Positions 40,452 through 49,676 of a DNA stretch of 64,000 nucleotides are shown one piece after another. The stretch is from AWTP1-18 sp036504515 (GTDB lineage: Bacteria; Pseudomonadota; Gammaproteobacteria; Burkholderiales; Rhodocyclaceae), in assembly GCA_036504515.1 (NCBI GenBank), contig DASXVA010000009.1, positions 434,001 through 498,000 on the forward strand, read 5' to 3'. The translations under genes and the position numbers were made by a program. The number at the start of each line of letters is the position of its first letter. Position 1 is the first letter of the stretch. Under the pieces are notes generated by a model. The model was not told where the DNA came from, ran no database searches, and saw only the letters and a program-made list of their open reading frames with translations.

Positions 40452-42269
40452 ATGTGCGGAATCGTTGCAGCAGTTGCCCGTAATAATGTCGTCCCGGTCC
40501 TGATTGAAGGGCTTCGAAAGCTGGAATATCGGGGCTACGATTCTGCCGGGGTCGCTGTACTCAAACCTGAACTGACCCGGGTAAGAAGCGTCGGTCGGGT
40601 TGCTGAACTGGCCGCCTTGACGGCGGATTTGTCCGCTACCACCGGTATTGCCCATACCCGCTGGGCAACCCACGGGGTTCCCTGCGAGCGGAATGCTCAC
40701 CCCCATGTCTCCGGCGGCCTTGCTGTGGTGCACAACGGCATCATCGAGAATTTCCAGGACATCAAGCAGCGGCTGATGGCCAAGGGCTACGAATTCACTT
40801 CTGATACGGATACCGAAGCCGTCGCTCATCTGATTGCCGATATTCTCAAAACTGAGCCTGATTTATTGGAGGCCGTGCGCAAAGTCAGCGGTCAATTGGT
40901 CGGCGCCTACGCCATTGCGGTTACCCGGGAAGGGGAAGACCGGGTTGTCGTTACCCGCCATGGTGCCCCCTTGCTGCTGGGCATCAGTGATGAAGGCAAT
41001 TACGCCGCCTCCGACGCCTCGGCATTACTGCAAGTCACCCGCTCCATGATTTATCTGGAGGATGGCGACATTGCCGAGTTGAAGCGCGACAGCTATCGCA
41101 TCATCCGCCCCGACGGTTCCGCAGCCCTGCGCTCTGTAGTGGAAAGCCAGCTTTCTGCTGATGCCGTGGAGTTGGGCCATTTCCGCCATTACATGCAGAA
41201 AGAAATCTTTGAGCAGCCCCAGGCCCTGGCCAATACGCTGGAAATGATCGGCGGTGCTCAAAGTCTGTCAGCCAATATTTTTGGTGTTGAAGCCCCGGCT
41301 ATTTTCAGTCGTGTTAAATCCGTACTGATCCTGGCCTGTGGCACAAGTTTTCACGCGGGACTCGTTGCCCGTTACTGGATCGAGCAGATCGCCAAGGTGT
41401 CCTGCACCGTGGAAATTGCCAGTGAATACCGCTATCGCGATTCGGTCCCTGCCGCTGATACCCTCGTGGTCACCATTTCCCAGTCCGGCGAAACCGCCGA
41501 CACCCTTGCTGCGGTCAAGCACGCCAAGTCTCTGGGAATGACGGACACCCTGTCCATCTGCAATGTGCCGGAATCCGCCCTGATTCGCGAATCGGCCCTC
41601 AAGTTCCTGACCCGGGCCGGGCCGGAAATCGGCGTCGCCTCAACTAAAGCCTTCACTACCCAACTGGCAGCCTTGGCCTTGTTGACTCTGACCCTTGCCA
41701 AGCAGCAAGGGCGACTGAGTGAGGAGCAGGAAGTCCGCCAATTGACGGCACTACGCCATCTGCCCGTCGCGGTTCAGAAGGTGCTGGCCCTGGAACCGGA
41801 GATCCGTCACTGGGCCGAGACGTTCGCCAATAAGCACCATGCTCTGTTCTTGGGCCGGGGCCACCACTATCCAATTGCCCTGGAAGGCGCCCTGAAACTC
41901 AAGGAAATTTCCTACATCCACGCCGAAGCCTATCCGGCGGGAGAGTTGAAGCACGGCCCCTTGGCGCTGGTGGACAAGAACATGCCTGTCATCGCGGTTG
42001 CGCCCAATGACGCCTTGCTGGAAAAACTCAAATCCAACCTGCAAGAAGTCAAAGCCCGGGGCGGCGAGCTTTACGTTTTTGCCGACAAGGACTCAGAAGT
42101 TCAGGCAGACGAGCATCTTCACGTACTCCGCTTACCCGAGCACTACGGGCTTCTTTCCCCGGTTCTCCACACCATTCCCTTGCAGTTGCTGGCCTATCAC
42201 GCCGCCCTGGTAAAGGGCACGGACGTGGACAAGCCGCGCAACCTGGCCAAGAGCGTTACGGTGGAGTAA
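40452..42269 (+). CDS. glmS: Glutamine-fructose-6-phosphate aminotransferase
   Basis: GlmS makes glucosamine-6-phosphate, the first step to UDP-GlcNAc. The 605-residue product has nucleophile Cys2 (MCGIVAAV), the glutaminase motifs RKLEYRGYDSAG and HTRWATHG, two SIS domains (ACGTSFHAG; SQSGETADT; STKAFTTQ), and the standard KSVTVE C terminus. Length is typical. A hairpin without a clear T run follows it at 42278. Confidence 0.98.
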   Translation: MCGIVAAVARNNVVPVLIEGLRKLEYRGYDSAGVAVLKPELTRVRSVGRVAELAALTADLSATTGIAHTRWATHGVPCERNAHPHVSGGLAVVHNGIIENFQDIKQRLMAKGYEFTSDTDTEAVAHLIADILKTEPDLLEAVRKVSGQLVGAYAIAVTREGEDRVVVTRHGAPLLLGISDEGNYAASDASALLQVTRSMIYLEDGDIAELKRDSYRIIRPDGSAALRSVVESQLSADAVELGHFRHYMQKEIFEQPQALANTLEMIGGAQSLSANIFGVEAPAIFSRVKSVLILACGTSFHAGLVARYWIEQIAKVSCTVEIASEYRYRDSVPAADTLVVTISQSGETADTLAAVKHAKSLGMTDTLSICNVPESALIRESALKFLTRAGPEIGVASTKAFTTQLAALALLTLTLAKQQGRLSEEQEVRQLTALRHLPVAVQKVLALEPEIRHWAETFANKHHALFLGRGHHYPIALEGALKLKEISYIHAEAYPAGELKHGPLALVDKNMPVIAVAPNDALLEKLKSNLQEVKARGGELYVFADKDSEVQADEHLHVLRLPEHYGLLSPVLHTIPLQLLAYHAALVKGTDVDKPRNLAKSVTVE

Positions 42270-42277
42270 TCCCCGGC

Positions 42278-42305
42278 TTGTAGGGATGGAACGACATCCC
42301 TACAA
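42278..42305. repeat. Perfect hairpin downstream of glmS
   Basis: TTGTAGGGATG and CATCCCTACAA pair perfectly across a six-base loop. It lies nine bases after the glmS stop and 40 bases before the histidine kinase. Only short T clusters follow, so a weak terminator, RNA-stability element or REP-like repeat are all possible. Confidence 0.6.
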
Positions 42306-42345
42306 TGCTTTGCTTTGGATTTAAAGAAAATCTGGGGGAGGCCTT

Positions 42346-43944
42346 TTGGAGTCTTTGGTTGATGTCACCGCCATCATTGATGGTGCCGAATTCCAGCAAC
42401 GCAAAGAATATCTGGGGCTGGACGAGACCGATGCGGCAGCGCTTCGCTCCCTGATTCCGGAAGCCGTCGCCCTCAAGGATGCCTATCTGGACCGGTTCTA
42501 TCAGGAACTAGACAAGATCGAGGAAACCCGCAACATCCTGTCCAAATCGGCCATGAGCCGGGAACATCTGCGGGATGTGCATGGCGATCAGATGCTGTTG
42601 TTGCTTAGCGGCCAGTACGATCTGGATTACGCCCAAAGCCGGATGAAAATCGGCATCACCCACCAGAAGGTCGGCCTCAAGCCGGAATGGTATGTGGGGG
42701 CCTACCGCATGATGCTGGGCGAGCTGCTTCCCGCCGCCTTGAAAATCAGCGACGGTGACACCAATCGTTTCATGGCGACGGCACAAGCCCTGATCAAGGT
42801 CGTGTTGCTGGACATCGAACTGGCCATCACCGCGTATTTCCATGCCGACCATGAAAAGCTGCGGCTTTTCGCCAAGGTTTTTGAAAGTGATCTTGAGGCA
42901 GTGCTCATTACCGACCTGCGGGGCAAGGTGATCCACGCCAGCCACATGACCGAAAGCATCTCCGGTTATGCCGCCAAGGATCTGCAAGGCCATCCGCTGG
43001 CCTTGTTGCACTCACCCCGTAATGCCCTGGAATTCCCTGATATCTGGCAGGAAGTGGAGCTTGACGGTTCCTGGCAAGGCAACGTCTGGCACCGCCACGC
43101 TAACGGCAGCGACTATCTGGCCCGGGTCAATATTGCTTCTGTTCGTGATGACGAAGGGGGCACCACGCACTTTGTCGTGGAGTATTCGGACATCACCGAT
43201 GCTTGGCAGTCCGAGCAATCCTTGAAGTCCCGCACTGAAGAACTGGCCCGTTCCAATCGCGAACTGGAGCAGTTTGCCTATGTCGCCTCCCATGACCTGC
43301 AGGAACCCCTGCGCATGGTGGCGAGTTACACCCAGCTTTTGGCCCGCCGGTACCAGGGCAAGCTGGACAAGGATGCCGACGAATTCATCGCCTACGCTGT
43401 GGACGGCGCCACCCGGATGCAGGTGCTGATCAATGACCTGTTGAAACTGTCCCGGGTCGGCACCCGGGGCAAGCCCTTTGAAAAGCTCGAAGGCGAAAAA
43501 GCACTGAATGCGGCCTTGAGCAATCTGGAGCTGGCCATCAAGGATGCCAGTGCCGAAATTACCCGGGATGCCATGCCGGCCATCCTTGGGGATGAAACCC
43601 AGTTGATTCAATTGCTGCAGAACCTCGTCGGTAATGCCCTCAAATTCCGCAAGCCCGGCGAAGTGCCCCGGATACATATCGGTGCCAAACGCATAGGTAA
43701 AGCCTGGGAACTCTGGGTCAAAGATAATGGGATTGGCATTTCCCCGGAGTATTTTGAGCGTATATTCATCATCTTCCAGCGTTTGCATGCCAAAACCGAG
43801 TATCCAGGTACCGGCATCGGGCTGGCTTTGTGTAAAAAAATTGTCGAAAGACATGGCGGAAAAATCTGGGTTGAATCCAGGCCAGAGGAGGGGACAGCGT
43901 TCCACTTCACTTTGCCGGATCGGGAGGCCGGAAGTGATGCTTGA
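42346..43944 (+). CDS. Globin-coupled sensor histidine kinase with PAS domain
   Basis: The 532-residue kinase starts with a protoglobin-type sensor (about residues 10-165), with the heme-proximal His106 in IGITHQKVGL and the typical PEWYVGAYRMML helix after it. A PAS domain follows (about 175-290). HisKA has phospho-acceptor His316 in YVASHDLQEPL, and the ATP domain has N (LVGNALKF), G1 (KDNGIGISP) and G2 (GTGIGLALCK) boxes. It therefore likely senses oxygen or another diatomic gas. The start is TTG, supported by a GGGGGAGG ribosome-binding site directly upstream. It overlaps the next gene by eight bases. Confidence 0.92.
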   Translation: MESLVDVTAIIDGAEFQQRKEYLGLDETDAAALRSLIPEAVALKDAYLDRFYQELDKIEETRNILSKSAMSREHLRDVHGDQMLLLLSGQYDLDYAQSRMKIGITHQKVGLKPEWYVGAYRMMLGELLPAALKISDGDTNRFMATAQALIKVVLLDIELAITAYFHADHEKLRLFAKVFESDLEAVLITDLRGKVIHASHMTESISGYAAKDLQGHPLALLHSPRNALEFPDIWQEVELDGSWQGNVWHRHANGSDYLARVNIASVRDDEGGTTHFVVEYSDITDAWQSEQSLKSRTEELARSNRELEQFAYVASHDLQEPLRMVASYTQLLARRYQGKLDKDADEFIAYAVDGATRMQVLINDLLKLSRVGTRGKPFEKLEGEKALNAALSNLELAIKDASAEITRDAMPAILGDETQLIQLLQNLVGNALKFRKPGEVPRIHIGAKRIGKAWELWVKDNGIGISPEYFERIFIIFQRLHAKTEYPGTGIGLALCKKIVERHGGKIWVESRPEEGTAFHFTLPDREAGSDA

Positions 43945-44386
43945 CGAAGAAAATGGACGACCCGCAGAGTTCCTGCTGGTCGAGGACAATCCTGGCGATG
44001 TACGGCTGACCCAGGAAGCCCTCAAAGAATGCAAGCTGAGAAACAATCTCTCCGTCGTTGGCGATGGCGTCGAAGCCTTGGCTTTTCTGCGCCGTGAGGG
44101 CAAGTATGCTGATGCGCCGAAACCGGACGTCATCCTGCTCGACCTCAATTTGCCCCGCAAAGGCGGGCGGGAAGTTTTGGCCGAAATCAAGGCTGATCCC
44201 ATCCTGCGCCGCATCCCCGTCGTCGTGATCACCTCGTCGGAGGCCGAGCAGGATGTCCTGGCCAGCTACGACCTGCACGTCAATTGCTACGTTAACAAGC
44301 CGGTCGATCTAGATCAGTTCATCAAGGTGGTGCGTTCCATTGGTACCTTCTGGCTGACCATCGTCAAACTCCCGGGCGAAGTCTGA
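43937..44386 (+). CDS. Rcp1-type single-domain response regulator
   Basis: The 149-residue protein is only a receiver domain, with the acidic FLLVEDNPGD, phospho-acceptor Asp in ILLDLNLPRKGG and the conserved Lys in VNKPVDL. Its type is that which often pairs with phytochrome-like kinases of this HisKA group. The ATG overlaps the kinase stop by eight bases, making it the probable direct partner. It has no output domain, so it may relay to the next two proteins or act on motility. Confidence 0.93.
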   Translation: MLDEENGRPAEFLLVEDNPGDVRLTQEALKECKLRNNLSVVGDGVEALAFLRREGKYADAPKPDVILLDLNLPRKGGREVLAEIKADPILRRIPVVVITSSEAEQDVLASYDLHVNCYVNKPVDLDQFIKVVRSIGTFWLTIVKLPGEV

Positions 44387-44403
44387 GCCCTGCAAGGTAA
44401 GCC

Positions 44404-46125
44404 ATGAACAACCATGACCCTTTGGTCATCCTCCTGATTGAGGACAACCCGGGCGATACCCGGCTGGTGAAAGAAATGCTCGATGAAGGCGCCACCGACG
44501 CCTTCGAGCTACTTCATGCCGATCAGATCGGCACAGCCATTCCGCTCCTCGAACTGGAGTCGGTAGATATCATCCTGCTCGACCTGGGGTTACCGGACGG
44601 TAACGGGCTCGATACCCTGATCAAGGTTCATGCTCTTGCGCCGGAAGTGCCGATTGTCGTTTTGTCCCAGACTGAAGATGAAAGCCTTGCCGTCAAGGCT
44701 GTGCGTATCGGCGCCCAGGATTTCCTGGTCAAGGCCCATATCACCAGCCAGCAACTGACCCGCTCGGTGCGTTACGCCATGGAGCGCCGACAGTTGCAGG
44801 AACACCTGCACAAGCTGGCCCACCACGACGCCCTGACCGGCCTGCCCAATCGCAAACTGTTCTATGACCGTCTGGCCCGGGCTGTTTCCTCGGCCCGTCG
44901 TCATCAACGCCCCCTGGCCTTGATGCTGCTGGATATGGACGACTTCAAACAGGTCAATGACACCCACGGTCACCACGTTGGCGACGAGTTGTTGCGCCAA
45001 GTCGCGGACCGGCTCAGCGCCTGCTTGCGCACCACAGACTGCGTAGCGCGCCTCGGTGGTGATGAATTCATTATTTACGTCGCCGACTTGGCTGACGTGC
45101 AGGATGCAGCCAGGGTCGCCCAGAAAATTCTCGACGCCTTGTCCGTGCCCTACAGCATCGAAGGCCATTATTTCCATAGCCATAGCAGTCTGGGTATTGC
45201 TCTGCATCCGGAAGACGGTGATGACATGGAAGTTCTGGTCCGCCATGCCGATGCCGCCATGTACTCCGCTAAGCAGCAGGGCGGCAACAGCAGCCGTTTC
45301 CGTTTTTATTCCCGTGAAATCGATAAGGCCACAGAAGAGCGCAATGAACTGCACGACGCCCTCAAACTGGCTTTCGAGCGGAACGAATTCAAGGTGAATT
45401 ACCAGCCCCAGGTGGATCTCCACAGCGGCCGCATGATCGGCGTGGAAGCCCTGGTCCGCTGGCAGCGCAGCGACGGCCAAATTGTCATGCCCGCCCAATT
45501 CATGCCGGCATTGGAAGAAACCGGACTCATCGTTCAAGTCGGGGGCTGGGTCATGGAAACCGCCTGCCAGCAAGCCAAAACCTGGCAAACCATGGCTGGT
45601 GGTGCTCTCAAGGTCGGGGTCAACATGTCACCACGGCAATTCCGCGATAGCCAACTGGTGGACCGCGTTACCGAAGCCTTGACTAATTCCGGCTTGCCGC
45701 CCCATCTGCTTGAACTGGAACTGTCCGAAGAATCCCTGCGGGACGACGAGCAGTTGGCCCGGGATACCCTGCATCGACTCAACGGCCTCGGCATTCGCCT
45801 GGCTCTGGATAACTACCGGGGTCGCACCCTGTCCCTGCGCGATCTCAAGCGTTTCCCGATCCACTCGGTCAAGCTCGACAAGGCCATCGTCCGCGACATG
45901 ACGGAAAACCCCGAAGATGCAGCCATTGCCCAGGCCGTGATTTCCGTAGCCCATGTGTTCAAGATGAAGGGCGTGGCCGAAGGGGTGGAAACCCGTGGTC
46001 AGGCCGACATGCTGCGGGAACAATCCTGTGACGACGCCCAGGGCTACATGTTTGCCAAGCCCCTCAGCGCCGATGCATTTACCCAGTTGCTGCGAGGTAA
46101 CGACAGCTCCCGCTATCTTCAGTAA
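44404..46125 (+). CDS. REC-GGDEF-EAL protein with altered EAL catalytic loop
   Basis: The 573-residue protein has a receiver domain (Asp in IILLDLGLPDGNG), a GGDEF domain with intact GGDEF at about 218-222, and an EAL domain with EAL at about 348-350. The EAL domain keeps the N (VGVNMSPRQF) and E (ELSEES) sites, but the metal-binding DDFGTG loop is DNYRG at 469-473. Loss of the second Asp usually kills phosphodiesterase activity, so this is likely a cyclase with a regulatory EAL. It follows the small receiver by 17 bases. Confidence 0.9.
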   Translation: MNNHDPLVILLIEDNPGDTRLVKEMLDEGATDAFELLHADQIGTAIPLLELESVDIILLDLGLPDGNGLDTLIKVHALAPEVPIVVLSQTEDESLAVKAVRIGAQDFLVKAHITSQQLTRSVRYAMERRQLQEHLHKLAHHDALTGLPNRKLFYDRLARAVSSARRHQRPLALMLLDMDDFKQVNDTHGHHVGDELLRQVADRLSACLRTTDCVARLGGDEFIIYVADLADVQDAARVAQKILDALSVPYSIEGHYFHSHSSLGIALHPEDGDDMEVLVRHADAAMYSAKQQGGNSSRFRFYSREIDKATEERNELHDALKLAFERNEFKVNYQPQVDLHSGRMIGVEALVRWQRSDGQIVMPAQFMPALEETGLIVQVGGWVMETACQQAKTWQTMAGGALKVGVNMSPRQFRDSQLVDRVTEALTNSGLPPHLLELELSEESLRDDEQLARDTLHRLNGLGIRLALDNYRGRTLSLRDLKRFPIHSVKLDKAIVRDMTENPEDAAIAQAVISVAHVFKMKGVAEGVETRGQADMLREQSCDDAQGYMFAKPLSADAFTQLLRGNDSSRYLQ

Positions 46126-46168
46126 TCGGGTATCGTTCTTCGCTACTTTTTGCCCCGAAAGCTGAATC

Positions 46169-48217
46169 GTGCGCATCCTGCTGGTTGAAGACAATTCCGG
46201 TGACGCAAGGCTCATTGAGCTGCTGCTTCAGGACGCCCTGGAAAATGGCCGTCTCAAACAACTGGAACTGCGCCGTGCCGAGACTCTTGCCGGTGCACTG
46301 GTGTTTCTGGAAGAGCAGAGTTTCGACGTCATCCTGCTCGACCTTTCCTTGCCCGATGCCCATGGACGGGAAACCTACAGCCGCATTCAACAAGCCGTAC
46401 CGGACCTGCCCGTTGTTGCCCTGACCGGTAACGACGATGAGCGTCTGGCCGAAGACCTGGTGGCCGCAGGTGCCCAGGATTACCTGATCAAAGGTCAGGT
46501 CGAACCGGGCTTGCTTGCCCGTTCCCTGCGTTATGCCATCGAGCGCAAACGATCCGAAGAAAAGCTGCGCCTGGTGGCCCAGGTGTTCGAGGTGGCCCTG
46601 GAAGGCATCATGGTTACCGACGCCAGCCAGTCCATCCTCAGCGTCAATCGCGCCTTCACCGACCTGACCGGCCACAGCGAGGCCGATGTCATGGGCTGTT
46701 CCATGTTCGGTCTGGTGCCCCAGGAAGGCCTGTTCCGCAAGGTTTGGGCAACCCAGTCCAGCGGCGAACACTGGCAGGGCGAAGCCATCTGCCACCGTGC
46801 CAATGGCGAGGAATTCCCCGTCTGGCTCAACATCAATGCGGTCAAGAACGCCTCTGGCCACATTACCCATCACGTGGCCGCCTTCAACGACATCACTGTG
46901 CTGAAGCGCACCGAAGAGCGCCTGCGTCACATCGCCCAACACGACATTCTCACCGGCCTGCCCAACCGCATGCTGTTCGAGGATCGCCTGGAACAATCCC
47001 TGGCCCTGGCACGGCGTAATCAGGCCCAGGTCGCCGTACTGTTCATCGACTTGGATCGTTTCAAGATCGTCAATGACACCCTTGGTCATGCTTCCGGCGA
47101 CGAGTTGCTGCGCATGGCCGCTCACCGTCTGCGGGGGTGCGTGCGGGAAGTGGATACCGTGGCCCGCCTCGGTGGCGACGAGTTTTCCATCATCGTCGGC
47201 GAGCTGGCCTCCCGGGAAGATGCCGCCCTGGTGGCGCGCAAGGTGCTGCAGGTTATGGGCCGTCCCTTCAAGCTGGAAGCCCAAGATGTCTTTGTGACCG
47301 CTAGCGTCGGCATTGCCCTCTACGGCGAAACCGGCCACGACGCCAACATCATGGAACAGGCGGATATCGCCATGTACCACGCCAAGCGGGCAGGGCGGAA
47401 CAACTACCATTTCTTCACGCCTCAGATGAACGAGTTGTCCCAGCAAAAGCTGGCCCTGGAAACCGATCTGCGGCAGGCCCTGGAGCGGGACGAATTCGTC
47501 CTCCACTACCAGCCCCAAGTCGATCCCGGCAGCGGCAAGCTGATCGGTGTCGAAGCCCTGATTCGCTGGCAGCACCAAAGCCGCGGCCTGATCGCCCCTT
47601 CGGATTTCATTCCCTTGCTGGAAGACACCGGGCTCATTATTCCTGTGGGCGAATGGGTGATGCGCACCGCTTGCTATCAGGCCAAGGCCTGGATGGATGC
47701 GGGCATTGCCACCCTGCGCATGGCGGTCAATCTGTCCGCTCGCCAGTTGCTGCTGGAAGACCTACCCCAGACCGTTCAGTCCATCCTCGATGAAACCGGC
47801 TTACCGGCGGAGTTGCTGGAAATCGAACTGACGGAAACCATCGTCATGGAAAACGCCTCCGAAGCCGTGGCAGCCCTGACCCGGCTCAAGGAACTGGGCG
47901 TGCGCATTGCCCTGGACGACTTCGGTACCGGTGCCTCATCCCTCAGTTATCTCAAGCATTTCCCCATCGACACCCTGAAACTCAGCAGCGCCATCATCGT
48001 TGAAGTGGATCAGGAAGCCGACGCCGCCATTGCTGGTGCCGTCCTGACCATGGCCCGCAACATGAAACTTTCCAGCGTGGCGGAAGGGGTGGAAACGGCT
48101 TCCCAGCTCGATTTCCTGCGCAAGGAGCAGTGCGACAGCATTCAGGGCTACATCATCAGCCGCCCCATGCCGCCGGAGGCATTGCTGGCCTTGCTGCAAA
48201 GCACGGGTAAAGAATAA
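46169..48217 (+). CDS. REC-PAS-GGDEF-EAL c-di-GMP signalling protein
   Basis: The 682-residue protein starts with a receiver domain (RILLVEDNSGD; phospho-acceptor in ILLDLSLPDAHG). A PAS domain follows (about 140-255), then GGDEF with GGDEF intact and EAL with EALIRW, NLSARQL, ELTETIV, and an intact DDFGTGASS. Both activities are possible. Start is GTG at 46169. It lies 43 bases after the previous gene, in the same direction and presumably the same operon. Confidence 0.92.
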   Translation: MRILLVEDNSGDARLIELLLQDALENGRLKQLELRRAETLAGALVFLEEQSFDVILLDLSLPDAHGRETYSRIQQAVPDLPVVALTGNDDERLAEDLVAAGAQDYLIKGQVEPGLLARSLRYAIERKRSEEKLRLVAQVFEVALEGIMVTDASQSILSVNRAFTDLTGHSEADVMGCSMFGLVPQEGLFRKVWATQSSGEHWQGEAICHRANGEEFPVWLNINAVKNASGHITHHVAAFNDITVLKRTEERLRHIAQHDILTGLPNRMLFEDRLEQSLALARRNQAQVAVLFIDLDRFKIVNDTLGHASGDELLRMAAHRLRGCVREVDTVARLGGDEFSIIVGELASREDAALVARKVLQVMGRPFKLEAQDVFVTASVGIALYGETGHDANIMEQADIAMYHAKRAGRNNYHFFTPQMNELSQQKLALETDLRQALERDEFVLHYQPQVDPGSGKLIGVEALIRWQHQSRGLIAPSDFIPLLEDTGLIIPVGEWVMRTACYQAKAWMDAGIATLRMAVNLSARQLLLEDLPQTVQSILDETGLPAELLEIELTETIVMENASEAVAALTRLKELGVRIALDDFGTGASSLSYLKHFPIDTLKLSSAIIVEVDQEADAAIAGAVLTMARNMKLSSVAEGVETASQLDFLRKEQCDSIQGYIISRPMPPEALLALLQSTGKE

Positions 48218-48269
48218 CTGGTGGCAGGTAACGAGCAAAAAATAGACTGCCTGGCAGTCCATTTTTGTT

Positions 48270-48968
48270 TCAGGGCAGGATTTCGACCTGCCCGCTGACA
48301 CTCACCGTCACCTGACTTTCGCCGCCTTCCAGCGGCATGGGCGCGGCATCCGAGCGCAGGGCCATGGTCTTCATGGCGAACACCGGGCCGCGACTGCTGC
48401 CGACGTTAATCTGCACGATGCGGTAATCCCGGCCCAGTTGGGCGGCAAGACGCTTGGCTTTATCGCGGAAGATGTTGATCGCTTCCGTGGTGGCGACATC
48501 TTCAGCCTTGCTGCGGGTTTCCGGGGAGGGTTGCAGGCTGATCTGGCTCACGCCCAGGCTTGTTTGCAGCTTGCCCAAGAGCGCCGCCAGGGCCGGAATA
48601 TCCCGGCTTTCCAGCAACAACTCGGAACGCATGCGCCAGCCTTCAATAGCCCGCCCGGTCTTGCCGTAGATGGGCGATGTCCAGGTGTTGCCGCTGCGGG
48701 TCTGCACGGCAGTACTTTGCTTGGCTATCGCCAGGGCCTGGGCAATGGTCGTGTTGACCTTGCGGGCCAGTTCCGCCGGGTTGGCCCCATCGGCCTCGAA
48801 GAAGGCGGTGGCGCTGCCCTGATCGTTGGGCGCAGTTTGGTGAGCTTCCACGTTGAAATCCACCAGGGTGCCCTTGCTTTGCACCACGGCTTCCGTCGCC
48901 AGGGCGAGACTGCTCGACAACAACAGGGGCAAAGCAGCAGAGCGAAGTGCAGTAGTCATCAAGCCCAT
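48270..48968 (-). CDS. Exported SIMPL (DUF541) protein
   Basis: The 232-residue protein has a signal peptide (MGLMTTALRSAALPLLLSSS, cleavage near LALA-TE) and the SIMPL domain, with YGKTGRAIEGWRMRSELLLES and EAINIFRDKAKRLAAQLG. Such proteins are periplasmic, with unclear roles in stress and calcium or signalling contexts. A GGAG ribosome-binding site seven bases before the ATG supports the start. Confidence 0.88.
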   Translation of the reverse strand: MGLMTTALRSAALPLLLSSSLALATEAVVQSKGTLVDFNVEAHQTAPNDQGSATAFFEADGANPAELARKVNTTIAQALAIAKQSTAVQTRSGNTWTSPIYGKTGRAIEGWRMRSELLLESRDIPALAALLGKLQTSLGVSQISLQPSPETRSKAEDVATTEAINIFRDKAKRLAAQLGRDYRIVQINVGSSRGPVFAMKTMALRSDAAPMPLEGGESQVTVSVSGQVEILP

Positions 48969-48980
48969 GGCAATCTCCTT

Positions 48981-49157
48981 AGAAGCTGTCTTAAAAAATG
49001 GGAGGAAGCGAATAGCGCAACCCCTCCCGTCCTCCCCTTGTCAGGGGAGAGGCCTGCTGCTCAAGGCAGCTTTACACGAACTCCCCCTGACAAGGGGGCT
49101 GGGGGGTTAAAAGTCTCGGCAAATCCACCATTTACTATTTTTCAATACGGCTTCTTA
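48981..49157. repeat. MITE-like intergenic repeat, copy 1
   Basis: A roughly 175-base non-coding unit has imperfect terminal inverted repeats (AGAAGCTGTCTTAAAAAATGG on the left and its near complement at 49135-49156; 17 of about 21 matches). Inside are two internal hairpin-forming pieces, CTCCCCTTGTCAGGGGAG and CTCCCCCTGACAAGGGGG. A TTA may be duplicated at the ends. The right end provides the TAA stop of the carbonic anhydrase gene. A second copy lies at 51240-51382. Confidence 0.75.
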
Positions 49158-49676
49158 AAAAGGTTTCAGCGTCGTGGCGTAGCGGGCGCCGTTGGCGGCG
49201 TAGTGCTCGGCGCTGCGGGAGATTTTGGCAATCTCTTCTTCCGTCAGTTCCCGCACCACTTTGCCCGGGGAGCCCAGAATCAGCACCCCTTCAGGAAAAA
49301 CCTTGCCCTCGGCCACCAAGGTATTAGCGCCCACCAGGGAATTGCGGCCGATGACGGCCCGGTTGAGGATGATGCTGCCAATGCCGATCAGGCAGTTGTC
49401 GCCAATGGTGCAGCCGTGAATCATCACCATGTGGCCCACGGTCACATCATTGCCGATTTGCAGATGGATGCCGGCATCGGTGTGCAGTACCGAGCCATCC
49501 TGGATATTGCTACGCTCGCCGATACTGATGCGATCGGTATCGCCACGAATCACGGTGTTCCACCAGACGCTGGATTGCGCGCCCAGATGAACGTCGCCGA
49601 TCACCGTGGCGTTGGGCGCCACCCAGGATGTCGGGGCCAGGGTAGGGGATTTGTCCCCTAGTTGATAAAGGCTCAT
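49155..49676 (-). CDS. Gamma-carbonic anhydrase family protein
   Basis: The 173-residue protein is a left-handed beta-helix protein. It has the Cam-type zinc ligands as His in GSVLHTDAG and the pair in VTVGHMVMIHGC, followed by hexapeptide repeats (IGDNCLIGIGS, VIGRNSLVGAN). The ATG at 49676 starts the usual MSLYQLGDKSPTL. The TGATG overlap with the pepD stop shows translational coupling. Such YrdA-like members often lack strong carbonic anhydrase activity; reaction unproven. Confidence 0.92.
   Translation of the reverse strand: MSLYQLGDKSPTLAPTSWVAPNATVIGDVHLGAQSSVWWNTVIRGDTDRISIGERSNIQDGSVLHTDAGIHLQIGNDVTVGHMVMIHGCTIGDNCLIGIGSIILNRAVIGRNSLVGANTLVAEGKVFPEGVLILGSPGKVVRELTEEEIAKISRSAEHYAANGARYATTLKPF

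Noticed and set aside
42278..42305. Hairpin after glmS considered as a ribozyme or terminator
   Set aside because: It is downstream, not upstream, of glmS and is a simple 11-base-pair hairpin with no proper T run, so neither reading is secure; it is kept only as a repeat or hairpin.
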